Source: Rhizobiaceae bacterium (GTDB lineage: Bacteria; Pseudomonadota; Alphaproteobacteria; Rhizobiales; Rhizobiaceae). Taken from it: 64,000 nt of DNA. Position 1 is the stretch's first letter, and each line of letters starts with the position of its first letter. The translations under genes and the position numbers were made by a program. Shown piece by piece: positions 1 through 10,448 of the stretch. Location: positions 1 through 64,000 of the forward strand of contig JANQMU010000132.1 in assembly GCA_028279875.1 (NCBI GenBank), written 5' to 3'. The notes beneath the pieces are model-generated. The model had not been told where the DNA came from. It was given only the letters and a program-made list of their open reading frames with translations, and did no database searches.

Positions 1-1
1 C

Positions 2-664
2 GGCGCCGGGCCGCTGTTTCACCTAAGCTGTGTCGCCGGTCTTTTCAGCAATCTGAAATCACGGTTTCCGAACCTCAAACTGGAACTGTCGACGGATACC
101 CGGAACCGAACAATCCAGATGCTGATCGACCGCGAATTGGACGTGTATCTGGGTGTCATCGATCCGGAACACCTCAATGACACCATCTTCGTGAAATATG
201 TGACCTATGTCGAGCACGGCATCGTCATGCGTCCCGGCGATCCGCATGCGGACATGGCACGGATCGATCCATCCCTGCTTTCGCACCAGCACTGGGTCAT
301 CTTCGCCGTCGATCCCGAGACCGAACGGACGATCCGGGAGTATTGCGTGCCCAAGGGCGCTTTCGCACCGACGATCGACGTGCGAACGACATCCTTCGCC
401 ACTGGCCTGCAACTGGTCCGTCAGGGCAATTTCGTGATGTCCGCACCGCTCCAGCTCGCACCGGTCATCGAAGCCGAGGGACTCGTCATTCGACCAACGC
501 TGCAGGGGATGCCAAGGCGCCAGGCCGGTGTCCATCTCAGAAAGAGTGCGCTCGGCTACGCCGCGATCCAAACGCTTCTTGGCTTTTTCGACGATGTGGA
601 TTTCTCATTCCCGTTTTCCGCGCCCGGTCGGAAAGACGGCGGCGAGAGCAGTTCAACCGCGTGA
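2..664 (+). CDS. LysR-family transcriptional regulator, C-terminal part (5' end outside window)
   Basis: The frame is open from the first bases, so the gene begins before the window. The visible 220 residues look like the periplasmic-binding-protein-like effector domain of LysR regulators: a sensing fold with the pattern RFPNLKLEL followed by RELDVYLGVI, typical of the first strand-helix region, and VRQGNFVMSAP near the inter-lobe hinge. The DNA-binding helix-turn-helix would be upstream and cannot be seen. It ends convergently with the DUF1467 gene, the two reading frames overlapping by 12 bases. The target genes and ligand are unknown. The family call is fairly firm; no specific function can be given. 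Confidence 0.8.
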   Translation, partial: GAGPLFHLSCVAGLFSNLKSRFPNLKLELSTDTRNRTIQMLIDRELDVYLGVIDPEHLNDTIFVKYVTYVEHGIVMRPGDPHADMARIDPSLLSHQHWVIFAVDPETERTIREYCVPKGAFAPTIDVRTTSFATGLQLVRQGNFVMSAPLQLAPVIEAEGLVIRPTLQGMPRRQAGVHLRKSALGYAAIQTLLGFFDDVDFSFPFSAPGRKDGGESSSTA

Positions 665-934
665 CATATCCGGCACGATGCGCGGAATGGAGTCGACGGA
701 TAGCCCGAACACCGCGGTCGCCAGGAGATAGACGCCGAAGAACGCCGCCGAGACGATGCTGGTCCACATGAGCTTGCGGCCCATGCGCAGTTTCAGCGGC
801 GCGCTTTCGGCCGTTCCCATCGTGACATCGCGTTCATCGGCCTGGGTCCGCACGCCGACCGGCAGGATGATGAACAGGGTGATCCACCAGATGATGAAAT
901 AGATCGCAAAACCGGTCAGAAAACCCATGGACAA
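653..934 (-). CDS. DUF1467 family small membrane protein
   Basis: This 93-residue protein has two predicted transmembrane helices, one at about residues 5-27 (FAIYFIIWWITLFIILPVGV) and one at about 55-77, joined by a charged loop with the pattern GVRTQ and later APLKLRMGRKL. This is the layout of the DUF1467 family, common in Alphaproteobacteria and of unknown function. It is the last gene downstream of nuoN-birA-rnj-mce, which is its usual position in Hyphomicrobiales, where proS often follows. Here a LysR gene on the other strand follows instead. It is probably co-transcribed with mce, 55 bases upstream. Confidence 0.85.
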   Translation of the reverse strand: MSMGFLTGFAIYFIIWWITLFIILPVGVRTQADERDVTMGTAESAPLKLRMGRKLMWTSIVSAAFFGVYLLATAVFGLSVDSIPRIVPDMSRG

Positions 935-989
935 CCCCGATCCGCCGAAGAGCGACGCTCTTTACCCCTGCCGCTGACAGAGCGGGTCA

Positions 990-1412
990 TTATTCGCCAC
1001 CCGCATCGCCGACCTGTTCCAGTTCGACCAGCGTGCCGCAGAAATCCTTGGGATGCAGGAACAGCACCGGATTGCCATGCGCACCGATCTTCGGCTCGCC
1101 ATCGCCGAGAACACGGCAGCCACCGGCCATCAGCCGGTCGCGCGCCGCGATGATATCGTCGACCTCGTAGCACAGATGATGCATGCCGCCGGCGGCATTC
1201 CTTTCCAGAAACGCCGCGATCGGCGAATCCGCGCCGAGCGGCTCCAGCAGTTCGACCTTGGTGTTGTCCAATTCGACAAACACCACTTTCACACCGTGCT
1301 CCGGCAGCGCCTGGGCCTGCGAAACCCGTGCACCGAGCGCATCGCGGTAACGGGCGGCGGCCGCCTCCAGATCCGGAACCGCAATCGCCACATGGTTCAA
1401 TTTGCCAATCAT
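990..1412 (-). CDS. mce: Methylmalonyl-CoA epimerase
   Basis: The 140-residue protein belongs to the vicinal oxygen chelate superfamily and fits methylmalonyl-CoA epimerase, which interconverts the R and S isomers of methylmalonyl-CoA in propionyl-CoA breakdown. It shows the paired beta-alpha-beta-beta-beta modules: NHVAIAVPDL at the start and GGMHHLCYEVDDI in the middle. Candidate metal ligands are His7, His78 or 79, and Glu130 in GTLVELEQ. It sits 30 bases downstream of the RNase J gene on the same strand, its usual rhizobial place. The start matches the family's typical N-terminus. Confidence 0.93.
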   Translation of the reverse strand: MIGKLNHVAIAVPDLEAAAARYRDALGARVSQAQALPEHGVKVVFVELDNTKVELLEPLGADSPIAAFLERNAAGGMHHLCYEVDDIIAARDRLMAGGCRVLGDGEPKIGAHGNPVLFLHPKDFCGTLVELEQVGDAGGE

Positions 1413-1441
1413 TGTGCGGGTCTCCCCGTTATCATCCCAAT

Positions 1442-3109
1442 TCAGACCCGGCTGACGAAAACCGACATCACCGGTTTCTTGCCCCAGATATTGCGCGCAG
1501 CGGAACGCACCGCACGCCGGACGGCTTCATGCACCATGTCCAGATCCTTGCGGCGCCCCCGCGGAATGCTAGTCACGGCACCCTCCGCCGCTTCCGCGAG
1601 GCGATCGGTCATCCGTTCGCCGTTTTCGTCCTCTACCGGCAGGCCGTGAGCCGAAACCATCGGTTCACGGACCAGTTCCGACCGGCCGTTGAGCAGAACA
1701 TTGACGGCGATATGGCCGACAAAGGACAGTTTGCGCCGTTCGCCGATCCCCATATCGTCATATCCGCCGATCAGATCGCCATCCTTGAAGATACGGCCAT
1801 GCGCCACCTCGCCGATCACTTCGGCCGGCCCCGGCGCAAGGCGCACCATATCCCCATTGCGCACACGCGGGACGGATTTGATGCCCGACTGTTTTGCAAG
1901 TTCCGCATGACCGGTCAGATGCGCCGCCTCCCCGTGGACCGGAACGAGGATGTCCGGCCGGACCCACTCATACATGCACCTGAGCTCATTGCGTCGCGGG
2001 TGGCCGGACACATGGACCAGCGCCTCATCATCGGTGATGATGCCGATCCCCTGCTCGATCAGCCCGTTCTTGATATCGAGGATCGGCTTTTCATTGCCGG
2101 GAATGGTGCGGGACGAAAAGACCACCGTATCGCCGGCGCCGAGCGCCACATTGCGCATTTCGTCGCGCGATATCTTGGCAAGCGCCGCCCGCGACTCCCC
2201 CTGGCTGCCCGTCAGGATGATGACGATTTCCTTGCGCGGCGTGGAGGCAAACTCCGCCTCGTCAAGGAAAGACGGCAGGCCGTCCATATAGCCGAGGTCG
2301 GTTGCCACATCCACAACACGTTTGATCGAACTGCCGAGCAGCAGCACCTTGCGTCCGGCATCGCGTGCGGCTTCGGCAACGGACCGGATGCGCCCGACAT
2401 TGGAGGAGAACGTGGTGATGGCCACCCTGCCCTCCGCCGCCTCGATGATCTTTTCCAGGCTTTTGCTGATTTCCTTTTCAGATGGTGAGACACCATCGCG
2501 CAATGCATTGGTCGAGTCGCAGATCAGCGCCAGAACCCCGTCATCGCCGATCTGCCGAAAGCGCTGTTCATCAGTCAGTGGCCCCAGCGAAGGCTCCGCA
2601 TCGATTTTCCAGTCTCCCGTGTGGATGACCCGCCCGGCCGGCGTTGTCAGCACCAGGGAAACCGGCTCCGGAATCGAGTGGTTGACGGCAATGGCCTCGA
2701 TGGAAAACGGCCCTACCTCGAAGGTCTCGCCGGCTTTGTAGATCGTCACCGGAATGGGCTCGATATCGCCCTCATAGGCGCGTTTGGCCTCCATCATCCC
2801 GGCGGTGAACGGCGACACGAAGACCGGAACCTTCAGATAGGGCCAGAGATCGGCAAGCGCCCCGTAATGGTCCTCATGCGAATGGGTGATGACGATCGCC
2901 TTCAGATCGATCCTTTCATCCTCGATATACTGGATGTCCGGCAGCACGAGATCGACACCCGGGAGCTCGGGGCCCGGAAAGGTCACGCCACAATCAACCA
3001 TGATCCAGGCGCGCCGCCCCTTCGGGCCATAGCCGTAAAGGGCAAGGTTCATCCCGATCTCGCCAACGCCGCCGAGCGGCAGGAAAACCAGTTCGTCCCG
3101 TTCAGCCAT
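1442..3109 (-). CDS. rnj: Ribonuclease J (metallo-beta-lactamase / beta-CASP)
   Basis: The 555-residue protein is an RNase J, a dual endo- and 5'-3' exoribonuclease acting in mRNA decay and rRNA maturation. The N-terminal metallo-beta-lactamase domain carries LGGVGEIGMN and the zinc motif HSHEDH at residues 76-81. The beta-CASP part contains CDSTNALRDG and SGHPRRNEL (motif B/C region), with the HGE motif in VPVHGEAAHL. Length and domain order are normal for alphaproteobacterial RNase J. It lies between birA and mce in a gene string that continues from nuoN, probably a long co-transcribed unit or one with internal promoters. Confidence 0.95.
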   Translation of the reverse strand: MAERDELVFLPLGGVGEIGMNLALYGYGPKGRRAWIMVDCGVTFPGPELPGVDLVLPDIQYIEDERIDLKAIVITHSHEDHYGALADLWPYLKVPVFVSPFTAGMMEAKRAYEGDIEPIPVTIYKAGETFEVGPFSIEAIAVNHSIPEPVSLVLTTPAGRVIHTGDWKIDAEPSLGPLTDEQRFRQIGDDGVLALICDSTNALRDGVSPSEKEISKSLEKIIEAAEGRVAITTFSSNVGRIRSVAEAARDAGRKVLLLGSSIKRVVDVATDLGYMDGLPSFLDEAEFASTPRKEIVIILTGSQGESRAALAKISRDEMRNVALGAGDTVVFSSRTIPGNEKPILDIKNGLIEQGIGIITDDEALVHVSGHPRRNELRCMYEWVRPDILVPVHGEAAHLTGHAELAKQSGIKSVPRVRNGDMVRLAPGPAEVIGEVAHGRIFKDGDLIGGYDDMGIGERRKLSFVGHIAVNVLLNGRSELVREPMVSAHGLPVEDENGERMTDRLAEAAEGAVTSIPRGRRKDLDMVHEAVRRAVRSAARNIWGKKPVMSVFVSRV

Positions 3110-3147
3110 CCGTGACCGCCATTGTTGTTGTCTTTGCCATCAGTTCC

Positions 3148-3891
3148 TCATTCAAAAAAGATATCCCCCGCGGCAATTGTGTGGACCACCCGATCGTCAT
3201 CGACCATCACCAGACAGCCGGCCGCGTCGATTTCCCGGAATTGACCGGAAATCATGCGATCGGGCAAGGCCACATTGATGCGCTCGCCAACACCTTGCGC
3301 ATTGTCAAGCCACGCCTGCCGCACGGCACTGATGCCGCGGCCGCGATCCCACTGCTGCAATTGCCCGGCCATGGACTGGCACAGCCTGGAAAAAAGTTCC
3401 TCGGGCATAATGGCCGATCCGGCGGCGCGCAGGGTCGTCGTCGGATACCGGGCCTGCTCGGGCGCATGGGAAACGTTGATTCCGCAACCGATCACCACGG
3501 CCTGGCGCCCGTCGTCCAGCGTTTCGCTTTCCAGCAGGGTGCCCGAGATTTTCGCGCCGTCAACCAGCACATCATTGGGCCATTTGATCGTCGGGCGCCG
3601 GGCGCCCGGCGGCAGGGCGCGGCTGACCGCGCCATGGACCGCCACCGCAACTGCGAGCGGCAGGCTGGCGAGCGCTGCCGGTGAACCGGGATCGATCAGC
3701 AGCAGCGACGCGTAGAGATTGCCGGGCTCGGAGACCCAGCTGCGCCCGCGCCGGGCGCGGCCGCCGAGCTGCCGGTGCGCCGTGATCCACAGATTGCCTG
3801 GGTCCCCCTCCCGGGCCCGTTCAAGACACTCCAGATTGGTGGACTGCACATCCCCCAGCGCAATATGGCGAAAATCGTCGGCTGTGATCAA
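3148..3891 (-). CDS. birA: Biotin--[acetyl-CoA-carboxylase] ligase (class I)
   Basis: This cytoplasmic enzyme activates biotin with ATP and attaches it to the biotin carboxyl carrier protein of acetyl-CoA carboxylase. The 247-residue protein shows the biotinyl-AMP loop GRARRGRSW at residues 44-52 and KWPND at 103-107 with the conserved lysine. A QSTN motif lies near residue 16. There is no N-terminal helix-turn-helix, so it is a monofunctional class I ligase rather than a repressor. It begins 8 bases after the nuoN stop codon, the standard rhizobial arrangement, and is likely transcribed with the nuo operon. Confidence 0.95.
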   Translation of the reverse strand: MITADDFRHIALGDVQSTNLECLERAREGDPGNLWITAHRQLGGRARRGRSWVSEPGNLYASLLLIDPGSPAALASLPLAVAVAVHGAVSRALPPGARRPTIKWPNDVLVDGAKISGTLLESETLDDGRQAVVIGCGINVSHAPEQARYPTTTLRAAGSAIMPEELFSRLCQSMAGQLQQWDRGRGISAVRQAWLDNAQGVGERINVALPDRMISGQFREIDAAGCLVMVDDDRVVHTIAAGDIFFE

Positions 3892-3899
3892 TTCTTGCT

Positions 3900-5342
3900 C
3901 TAAAACAGGCTCATGGCGGCGGCCTCCGCGGCCCGGCCCACCGGTCCGCCGACCAGCACATAGGCAAGCACAAAGGCGCCCGACAGGCCCATGACAAGCC
4001 GCAATTCGCCGGCAACCGGCACGAATTCGCCGCTGGGTTCATCGAACCACATGATCTTGACGATCCGCAGATAGTAATAGGCGCCGACCACCGATGCGAG
4101 CACACCGATCACCGCCAGCGCGATGAGGCCCGCCTCGATGGCCGCCAGAAACACGAAATATTTGGCGAAGAAGCCCGCCAGGAACGGTATTCCGGCAAGC
4201 GAGAACATGAAGATCGTCAGGATTGTCGCCATCGCTGGATTGGTCGACGACAGGCCGGCCAGATCGTCGATCTGCTCGACATTGCCCTCCTCGCGTCGCC
4301 GCATGGCCAGGATACAGGCGAAGGTTCCAAGCGTCGTCACCATATAGACCAGCATATAGATCGCGACCCCCCGCACCCCGACCATCGAGCCGGCGGCCAG
4401 TCCGACCAGCGCATATCCCATATGGCTGATCGACGAATAGGCCATCAGACGCTTGATGTTGCGCTGCCCGATCGCCGCAAAGGCACCCAGCACCATGGAG
4501 GCGATGGAGATGAAGACGACGACCTGCTGCCAGTCCGGCGTGATCGGCTCGAAGGCGTCGATGACAATGCGCACAAGCATCGCCATGGCAGCGATTTTCG
4601 GCGCCGCCGCAAAGAATGCGGTGACTGGCGTCGGCGCGCCCTCATAGACGTCCGGGGTCCACATGTGGAACGGCACCGCCGATATCTTGAAGGCAATGCC
4701 GGCGAGCAGGAACACCAGTCCGAAGACCACGCCAAGCGACCGCTCGCCATTCGCCAGGGCTTCGGCGATCTGCGGGAAACCGATCTGGCCGGTAAAGCCG
4801 TAGATCAGCGATGCGCCGTAAAGCAGCATGCCGGACGACAACGCGCCGAGGACGAAATATTTGAGGCCGGCCTCCGTCGAGCGGGTGCTGTCGCGGTTGA
4901 TCGCGGCCACCACATAGAGCGACAGCGATTGCAGTTCGAGGCCGAGATAGAGCGCGATCAGGTCATTGGCCGATATCATCAGCATCATGCCGAGCGTCGC
5001 CAGCACGATCAGAACCGGAAACTCGAACCGGTCGATCTGCTCCTCCTGGGCGTGACCGACGGCCATCACCATCGCCGTGATCGACCCGATCAGCGTCAGG
5101 ACCTTCATGAATTTGGCGAAGGAATCATCCAGAAACGCGCCGCCGAAGGCAACGCCCTCGCCGCCGACCAGCACCAGCCACAGGCCCGATATGATCAGCA
5201 GCGCAACCGCCAGACCGGTGACAAGCGAAGACGCCTTGCTGCCCGAAAACACACCGATCATCAGCAGCACCATCGACCCCACCGCCAGGATGATCTCCGG
5301 AACGGAAAGCCGCAGGCTCGATGCGAGGAGTTCAGCTGTCAT
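3900..5342 (-). CDS. nuoN: NADH-quinone oxidoreductase subunit N
   Basis: NuoN is one of the three antiporter-like, proton-pumping membrane subunits of respiratory complex I. The 480-residue protein has about 14 hydrophobic helices. Family signatures are visible: [12 protein letters not shown] near residue 131 with the conserved glutamate, a lysine-bearing helix with [19 protein letters not shown], and [14 protein letters not shown]. It follows nuoM after a 21-base gap and ends the nuo series before birA. Confidence 0.98.
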   Translation of the reverse strand: MTAELLASSLRLSVPEIILAVGSMVLLMIGVFSGSKASSLVTGLAVALLIISGLWLVLVGGEGVAFGGAFLDDSFAKFMKVLTLIGSITAMVMAVGHAQEEQIDRFEFPVLIVLATLGMMLMISANDLIALYLGLELQSLSLYVVAAINRDSTRSTEAGLKYFVLGALSSGMLLYGASLIYGFTGQIGFPQIAEALANGERSLGVVFGLVFLLAGIAFKISAVPFHMWTPDVYEGAPTPVTAFFAAAPKIAAMAMLVRIVIDAFEPITPDWQQVVVFISIASMVLGAFAAIGQRNIKRLMAYSSISHMGYALVGLAAGSMVGVRGVAIYMLVYMVTTLGTFACILAMRRREEGNVEQIDDLAGLSSTNPAMATILTIFMFSLAGIPFLAGFFAKYFVFLAAIEAGLIALAVIGVLASVVGAYYYLRIVKIMWFDEPSGEFVPVAGELRLVMGLSGAFVLAYVLVGGPVGRAAEAAAMSLF

Positions 5343-5363
5343 GGGTTTGACAATCCCTGTTCA

Positions 5364-6872
5364 TCAGTTCGCAAGCGCCAAGCCGCGGGCGGCTTCCAGC
5401 GAGGCAGTATAATTGTTGATCAGCGCATCCACCGATGCGGCCGTCACATCGAGGATCGGCACGGGATAGACCCCGAAGAAGACCGTCAGCGCGACAAGCG
5501 GGTAAAGGATCACCTTTTCGCGCGTCGACAGATCGAGCATCGATTTCAGGCTTTCCTTTTCAAGCCCGCCGAATATGACGCGACGGTAGAGCCAGAGCGC
5601 GTAGGCCGCCGACAGGATAACGCCGGTGGCCGCGAGCAGCGCCACCCAGGTGTTGACCTGGAACACACCCATCAGCGTCAGGAACTCGCCGACAAAGCCG
5701 GACGTTCCCGGCAGGCCGACATTGGCCATGGTGAAGACCATGAAGGCGACGGCATATTTCGGCATATTGTTGACCAGCCCGCCATAGGCCGCGATCTCGC
5801 GCGTGTGCAGCCGGTCATAGACGACGCCGACGCACAGGAACAGCGCCGACGAAACAAGGCCATGGGACAGCATCTGGAAGATCGCACCCTGGATCCCTTG
5901 CGCATTGGCCGCGAATATCCCCATCGTCACATAGCCCATATGGGCGACCGACGAATAGGCGATCAGTTTTTTCATGTCGTCCTGCATCATCGCCACCAGC
6001 GACGTGTAGATGATGGCGACCACCGACAGCGTATAGATCAGCGGCGCAAGCTCCGCCGAGGCCAGCGGGAACATCGGAAGCGAGAACCGCAGGAAGCCAT
6101 ATCCGCCGAGTTTCAACAGGATGCCCGCCAGGATGACCGATCCGGCCGTCGGCGCTTCCACATGGGCATCGGGCAGCCAGGTATGGACCGGCCACATCGG
6201 CATCTTGACGGCAAAGGACGCAAAGAACGCCAGCCACAGCCAGGTCTGCATCTCCGCCGGAAAACCGTGAACGAGAAGATCCGGAATGGAGGTCGTCCCG
6301 GCGTTCCAGTACATCGCCATGATGGCCAGCAGCATCAGCACCGAACCGGCCAGAGTGTAGAGGAAGAACTTGAAACTGGCATAGACCCGCCGCGCACCGC
6401 CCCACACGCCGATGATGATGAACATCGGGATCAGCCCGGCCTCGAAGAACACGTAGAACAGGACGATATCCAGCGCGCAGAACACGCCGATGAGCAGCGT
6501 TTCCAGGATCAAAAACGCGATCATGTAGGATTTGACCCGCTTTTGAACCGATTCCCAGCTTGCCAGGATGCACAGCGGCATCAGGAAGGTCGTCAGGATG
6601 ACAAACAGCATGGATATGCCGTCGACACCCATGTGATAGGCGATGCCCGAGCCCAGCCATTCGGTCTTCTCGACCATCTGGAAGCCGAAATTGTCGTTGT
6701 CGAATTCGAACCAGATATAGAGCGAGAAAACGAAGTTGAAGACTGTCGTCAGCAGCGCGACATTGCGGATGTTGCGACGACCGATTTCGCCGTCATCCCG
6801 GATCAGCAAAATGAACAGGACGCCGACAAGCGGTACGAATGTGACCGTTGAAAGGATCGGCCAGTCAGTCAT
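5364..6872 (-). CDS. nuoM: NADH-quinone oxidoreductase subunit M
   Basis: NuoM is an antiporter-like proton-pumping subunit of complex I in the inner membrane. The 502-residue protein contains [16 protein letters not shown] with the conserved pump glutamate, [19 protein letters not shown] with the conserved lysine, and [13 protein letters not shown]. About 14 transmembrane helices are predicted. Its ATG overlaps or abuts the nuoL stop at 6872, suggesting translational coupling. Length and motifs are ordinary for the family. Confidence 0.98.
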   Translation of the reverse strand: MTDWPILSTVTFVPLVGVLFILLIRDDGEIGRRNIRNVALLTTVFNFVFSLYIWFEFDNDNFGFQMVEKTEWLGSGIAYHMGVDGISMLFVILTTFLMPLCILASWESVQKRVKSYMIAFLILETLLIGVFCALDIVLFYVFFEAGLIPMFIIIGVWGGARRVYASFKFFLYTLAGSVLMLLAIMAMYWNAGTTSIPDLLVHGFPAEMQTWLWLAFFASFAVKMPMWPVHTWLPDAHVEAPTAGSVILAGILLKLGGYGFLRFSLPMFPLASAELAPLIYTLSVVAIIYTSLVAMMQDDMKKLIAYSSVAHMGYVTMGIFAANAQGIQGAIFQMLSHGLVSSALFLCVGVVYDRLHTREIAAYGGLVNNMPKYAVAFMVFTMANVGLPGTSGFVGEFLTLMGVFQVNTWVALLAATGVILSAAYALWLYRRVIFGGLEKESLKSMLDLSTREKVILYPLVALTVFFGVYPVPILDVTAASVDALINNYTASLEAARGLALAN

Positions 6873-8857
6873 CAGACGGCCCCCCCGAGCATCATCCAGG
6901 TGACAAGCGCGGCAACGCCGATCAGCATCACAAAGGCATAGTGATAGAGATATCCCGTCTGCAGGCGGACCACGCGGCTTGTGATATCCTGCACCCGGGC
7001 CGCGACGCCGTCCGGGCCGAACCCGTCAATCGTCCAGCCATCGCCGCGCTTCCACAGGAACCGCCCGAGCCATTTGGCGCTGCGGACGAACAGGAAATCA
7101 TAGGCTTCGTCGAAATACCATTTGTTCAGCAGGAACAGGTAAAGGCCGCGATGCTGCCGGGCCAGCGCCTTCGGCAGGTCCGGAGAGCGGATGTAGAAAA
7201 CCCAGGCAACGACGAACCCGATGACCATGGCGATGAAGGGGCTGAGCTTCACCCACGCCGGAACATGGTGGAACTCCTCCAGGACCCTGTTGTCGGGCAG
7301 TGTGAACAGCGCGCCCTTCCAGAACGCCTCATAGTGGTAACCGAAAAAGTCCCCGACAAAGATCATGCCCGCCAGCAGCGCACCGGCGGCCAGGATGAAA
7401 AGCGGCACCAGCATGACCATCGGCGATTCGTGGACATGATGCATGACGTCGGAAGACGCCCGCGGCTTTCCGTGAAACGTCATAAAGATCAGGCGCCAGG
7501 AATAAAAACTGGTGAAAGCGGCGGCGATCACCAGCATCCAGAAGGCGAATGCCGCGGCGGGATTGTGGCCGACGAAGGACGCCTCGATGATCACATCCTT
7601 GGAAATGAAGCCGGCCGTGCCGATCGGCGTGAACGGAATGCCGAAACCCGTCAGCGCCAGCGTGCCGACGATCATCATCCAGTAGGTCATCGGAATATGC
7701 TTGCGCAGACCGCCCATGCGCCGCATGTCCTGCTCGTCGGACACGGCATGAATGACCGAACCGGCCCCCAGAAACAGCAGCGCCTTGAAGAAAGCATGGG
7801 TGAAGAGATGAAAGATGCCGGCCCCATAGGCGCCGACCCCGAGCGCCACGAACATGTAGCCGAGCTGCGAACATGTCGAATAGGCGATGACACGCTTGAT
7901 GTCGTTCTGCACCAGGCCGATGGTCGCGGCAAAGAATGCCGTGATAGCGCCGATCAGGGTCACGAAAGTCAGGGCATCGACCGACAATTCGAACAGCGGC
8001 GACATGCGCGCCACCAGGAAGACGCCCGCCGTCACCATGGTTGCCGCATGGATCAGGGCCGAAACCGGCGTCGGACCTTCCATGGCGTCAGGCAGCCAGG
8101 TGTGGAGCAGGAATTGGGCCGACTTGCCCATCGCCCCCATGAACAGAAGCAGGCAGACCGCCGTCATCGCATGGCCCTGGTTCAACTGCATGCCGAACAG
8201 ATCCATCACCGGGCCGGAGATGGCCGTCGGCGCGTCCGGCACAAAGGCACCGGCGCCGGCAAAGACCGTATCGAGCGAAATGGACCCGAACAGCACGAAC
8301 ACGCCTAAAATGCCCAGGATGAAGCCGAAATCACCGACCCGGTTGACGATGAAGGCCTTCATCGCCGCGGCATTGGCCGAGGGTTTCTTGTACCAGAAGC
8401 CGATCAGCAGATAGGAGGCGAGGCCGACGCCCTCCCAGCCGAAAAACATCTGCAAGAGATTGTCGGACGTCACCAGCATCAGCATAGCGAAGGTAAACAG
8501 CGACAGATAGGCGAAAAACCGCGGGCGGTGGGGATCGTGATGCATATAGCCGATGGAATAGACATGCACCAGGCAGGACACGGTGTTGACCACCACCAGC
8601 ATCACCGCCGTCAGCGTATCGATACGCAGCGACCAGTCGATCGACATGGAACCCGATTGCATCCACTGCAAGACGCTGATCTGGATCGTCTCACCGTCGC
8701 CGAGCGCGACCTGGAAGAAGGCCAGCCACGACAACAGGGCCGCGACCACCATCAGGCCGCATGTCACATATTCGGAGGCCTTTGATCCGATCGACCGCCC
8801 GAAGAACCCCGCAATGATGGCGCCGAGCAGCGGGAAGAAAACGATGGCGTGATACAT
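6872..8857 (-). CDS. nuoL: NADH-quinone oxidoreductase subunit L
   Basis: NuoL is the distal antiporter-like subunit of complex I, with the long lateral helix near its C-terminus. The 661-residue protein shows [19 protein letters not shown], with the conserved glutamate, [20 protein letters not shown], and [15 protein letters not shown]. Like other NuoL proteins it has about 16 hydrophobic segments. It begins 7 bases after nuoK and is directly followed by nuoM. Nothing unusual was seen. Confidence 0.98.
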   Translation of the reverse strand: MYHAIVFFPLLGAIIAGFFGRSIGSKASEYVTCGLMVVAALLSWLAFFQVALGDGETIQISVLQWMQSGSMSIDWSLRIDTLTAVMLVVVNTVSCLVHVYSIGYMHHDPHRPRFFAYLSLFTFAMLMLVTSDNLLQMFFGWEGVGLASYLLIGFWYKKPSANAAAMKAFIVNRVGDFGFILGILGVFVLFGSISLDTVFAGAGAFVPDAPTAISGPVMDLFGMQLNQGHAMTAVCLLLFMGAMGKSAQFLLHTWLPDAMEGPTPVSALIHAATMVTAGVFLVARMSPLFELSVDALTFVTLIGAITAFFAATIGLVQNDIKRVIAYSTCSQLGYMFVALGVGAYGAGIFHLFTHAFFKALLFLGAGSVIHAVSDEQDMRRMGGLRKHIPMTYWMMIVGTLALTGFGIPFTPIGTAGFISKDVIIEASFVGHNPAAAFAFWMLVIAAAFTSFYSWRLIFMTFHGKPRASSDVMHHVHESPMVMLVPLFILAAGALLAGMIFVGDFFGYHYEAFWKGALFTLPDNRVLEEFHHVPAWVKLSPFIAMVIGFVVAWVFYIRSPDLPKALARQHRGLYLFLLNKWYFDEAYDFLFVRSAKWLGRFLWKRGDGWTIDGFGPDGVAARVQDITSRVVRLQTGYLYHYAFVMLIGVAALVTWMMLGGAV

Positions 8858-8864
8858 GGCCTGG

Positions 8865-9173
8865 TCAGCCCTTCATCATGTTGACGTCTTCGACCGCAAT
8901 CGAACCGCGATTTCTGTAGAAGACGACGAGAATGGCCAGACCGATCGCAGCTTCCGCCGCGGCGACGGTCAAGACGAACAGGGCGAAGACCTGCCCCATC
9001 AGATCGCCGAGATGCTCGGAAAACGCCACGAAATTCAGATTGACCGCCAGCAGGATCAACTCGATCGACATCAGGATGACGATGACGTTCTTGCGGTTCA
9101 GAAAGATACCGAACACGCCGATCGTGAACAGGATCGCGGCGACCGTCAGATAATGGGAAAGACCGATTTCCAT
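8865..9173 (-). CDS. nuoK: NADH-quinone oxidoreductase subunit K
   Basis: NuoK is a small three-helix membrane subunit of complex I that takes part in proton transfer. The 102-residue protein has the family N-terminus [20 protein letters not shown], then a helix with the conserved glutamate in [17 protein letters not shown] and a third with [17 protein letters not shown] carrying the second conserved glutamate. It lies 17 bases downstream of nuoJ. Confidence 0.98.
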   Translation of the reverse strand: MEIGLSHYLTVAAILFTIGVFGIFLNRKNVIVILMSIELILLAVNLNFVAFSEHLGDLMGQVFALFVLTVAAAEAAIGLAILVVFYRNRGSIAVEDVNMMKG

Positions 9174-9190
9174 GTGCCTGCCAACCCCGC

Positions 9191-9805
9191 CTATATGCCC
9201 TGCCCGGGCTTCACGTCGACCACCTCGATGGCCGTTTCGGGCTTACGGGCAACCTGCTCGGACACATCCTGGCGCTTGACGTTTTCCTTGTGCCGCAATG
9301 TCAGGACGATGGCGCCGATCATCGCGACCAGCAGGATCATGCCGGCGGCTTGAAAGAAGTGCACATAATCCGTGTAGAGAATGTCGCCGAGCGCCTGGAT
9401 ATTCGAAACCTCATTCAAATCCGGGGTCGGCTGGGCGGCATTCGCGGCAGGTTCAACCCGGAAGGCATTGCCGGCAAGCACGATAATCAGCTCGGCGGCC
9501 AGAACCAGCCCGATAAGCGCCCCGACGGGCGCATATTCCATGACACCGGATCGCAGTTCGGCAAAGTCGACATCGAGCATCATGACCACGAACAGGAACA
9601 GCACCGCCACGGCCCCGACATAGACCACGATCAGGATGAGCGCCAGGAACTCGGCGCCGGTCATCAGGAACAAAGCGGCAGCGTTGAAGAAGGTCAGGAT
9701 TAGGAACAGCACCGAATGCACCGGATTGCGCGATGCGATGACCATCAACGCCGATGCCACGGCAACCGCCGAGAACAGATAGAAAAACAGAGCCTCCAGA
9801 CCCAT
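9191..9805 (-). CDS. nuoJ: NADH-quinone oxidoreductase subunit J
   Basis: NuoJ is a five-helix membrane subunit of complex I. The chosen start gives 204 residues beginning [11 protein letters not shown], which matches the family; an in-frame upstream ATG at 9856 would add 17 polar residues lacking family character, so I rejected it. The segment [21 protein letters not shown] carries the conserved Glu and Tyr of transmembrane helix 3, where a pi-bulge is known in the family. The C-terminal tail is polar, with [14 protein letters not shown]. It is the usual neighbour of nuoI and nuoK. Confidence 0.96.
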   Translation of the reverse strand: MGLEALFFYLFSAVAVASALMVIASRNPVHSVLFLILTFFNAAALFLMTGAEFLALILIVVYVGAVAVLFLFVVMMLDVDFAELRSGVMEYAPVGALIGLVLAAELIIVLAGNAFRVEPAANAAQPTPDLNEVSNIQALGDILYTDYVHFFQAAGMILLVAMIGAIVLTLRHKENVKRQDVSEQVARKPETAIEVVDVKPGQGI

Positions 9806-9943
9806 GATTGATGCCTTTTTTGCTTTCCCCCGAGCGCCACGACAGTAACCCGCCATGTGCTCGAAATCGAGTTCCGGTCCCGCGCCGGCACGTGAATTGA
9901 TGTCCCCCGGGCCACGTAAACGGCCCGAACCGATATTGCCCGC

Positions 9944-10432
9944 CTATCGGTAAGGCGCATCCATGGAGATGTTGGCCGCGATCTCGCGTTCCCAGCGGTC
10001 TCCATTGTCCAGCAGTTTTTCCTTGTCGTAATACAGTTCCTCGCGCGTTTCGGCGGCGAATTCGAAGTTTGGCCCCTCGACGATCGCATCCACCGGACAG
10101 GCCTCCTGGCAAAAGCCGCAATAGATGCATTTGACCATGTCAATATCGTAGCGGACCGTGCGGCGGGTCCCGTCATTGCGCCGCGGCCCGGCCTCGATGG
10201 TGATCGCCTGGGCCGGACAGATCGCCTCGCAGAGCTTGCAGGCGATGCACCGTTCCTCGCCATTCGGATAGCGCCGCAAGGCATGCTCACCCCGGAAGCG
10301 CGGACTGACAGGCCCCTTTTCGAAGGGATAGTTGACGGTGGATTTCGGCGTGAAGAAGTAGCGCATCGACAGCGCGAACGCTTCGACAAACTCCTTCAGA
10401 AAGACTGATTTTGCGGCTTGTGCGAGGGACAT
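9944..10432 (-). CDS. nuoI: NADH-quinone oxidoreductase subunit I (2x[4Fe-4S])
   Basis: NuoI is the ferredoxin-like subunit that carries clusters N6a and N6b and passes electrons toward NuoB in complex I. The 162-residue protein has both binding motifs: Cys62, 65, 68, 72 ([12 protein letters not shown]) and Cys102, 105, 108, 112 ([12 protein letters not shown]). The N-terminus is the amphipathic membrane-contact helix. It starts 16 bases after nuoH. About 140 bases separate it from the nuoJ start, the widest gap in the downstream half of the operon. Confidence 0.98.
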   Translation of the reverse strand: MSLAQAAKSVFLKEFVEAFALSMRYFFTPKSTVNYPFEKGPVSPRFRGEHALRRYPNGEERCIACKLCEAICPAQAITIEAGPRRNDGTRRTVRYDIDMVKCIYCGFCQEACPVDAIVEGPNFEFAAETREELYYDKEKLLDNGDRWEREIAANISMDAPYR

Positions 10433-10448
10433 CTCTGCTTCTCCCGGT

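Noticed and set aside
1328-2488. Plus-strand open frame opposite RNase J
   Set aside because: It has no family signature and lies wholly antisense to a well supported gene.
4422-8308. Very long plus-strand open frames opposite nuoN, nuoM and nuoL
   Set aside because: They are rich in Arg, His, Asp and Gln without any domain, and are the mirror effect of hydrophobic GC-rich genes on the other strand. The nuo genes explain the region fully.
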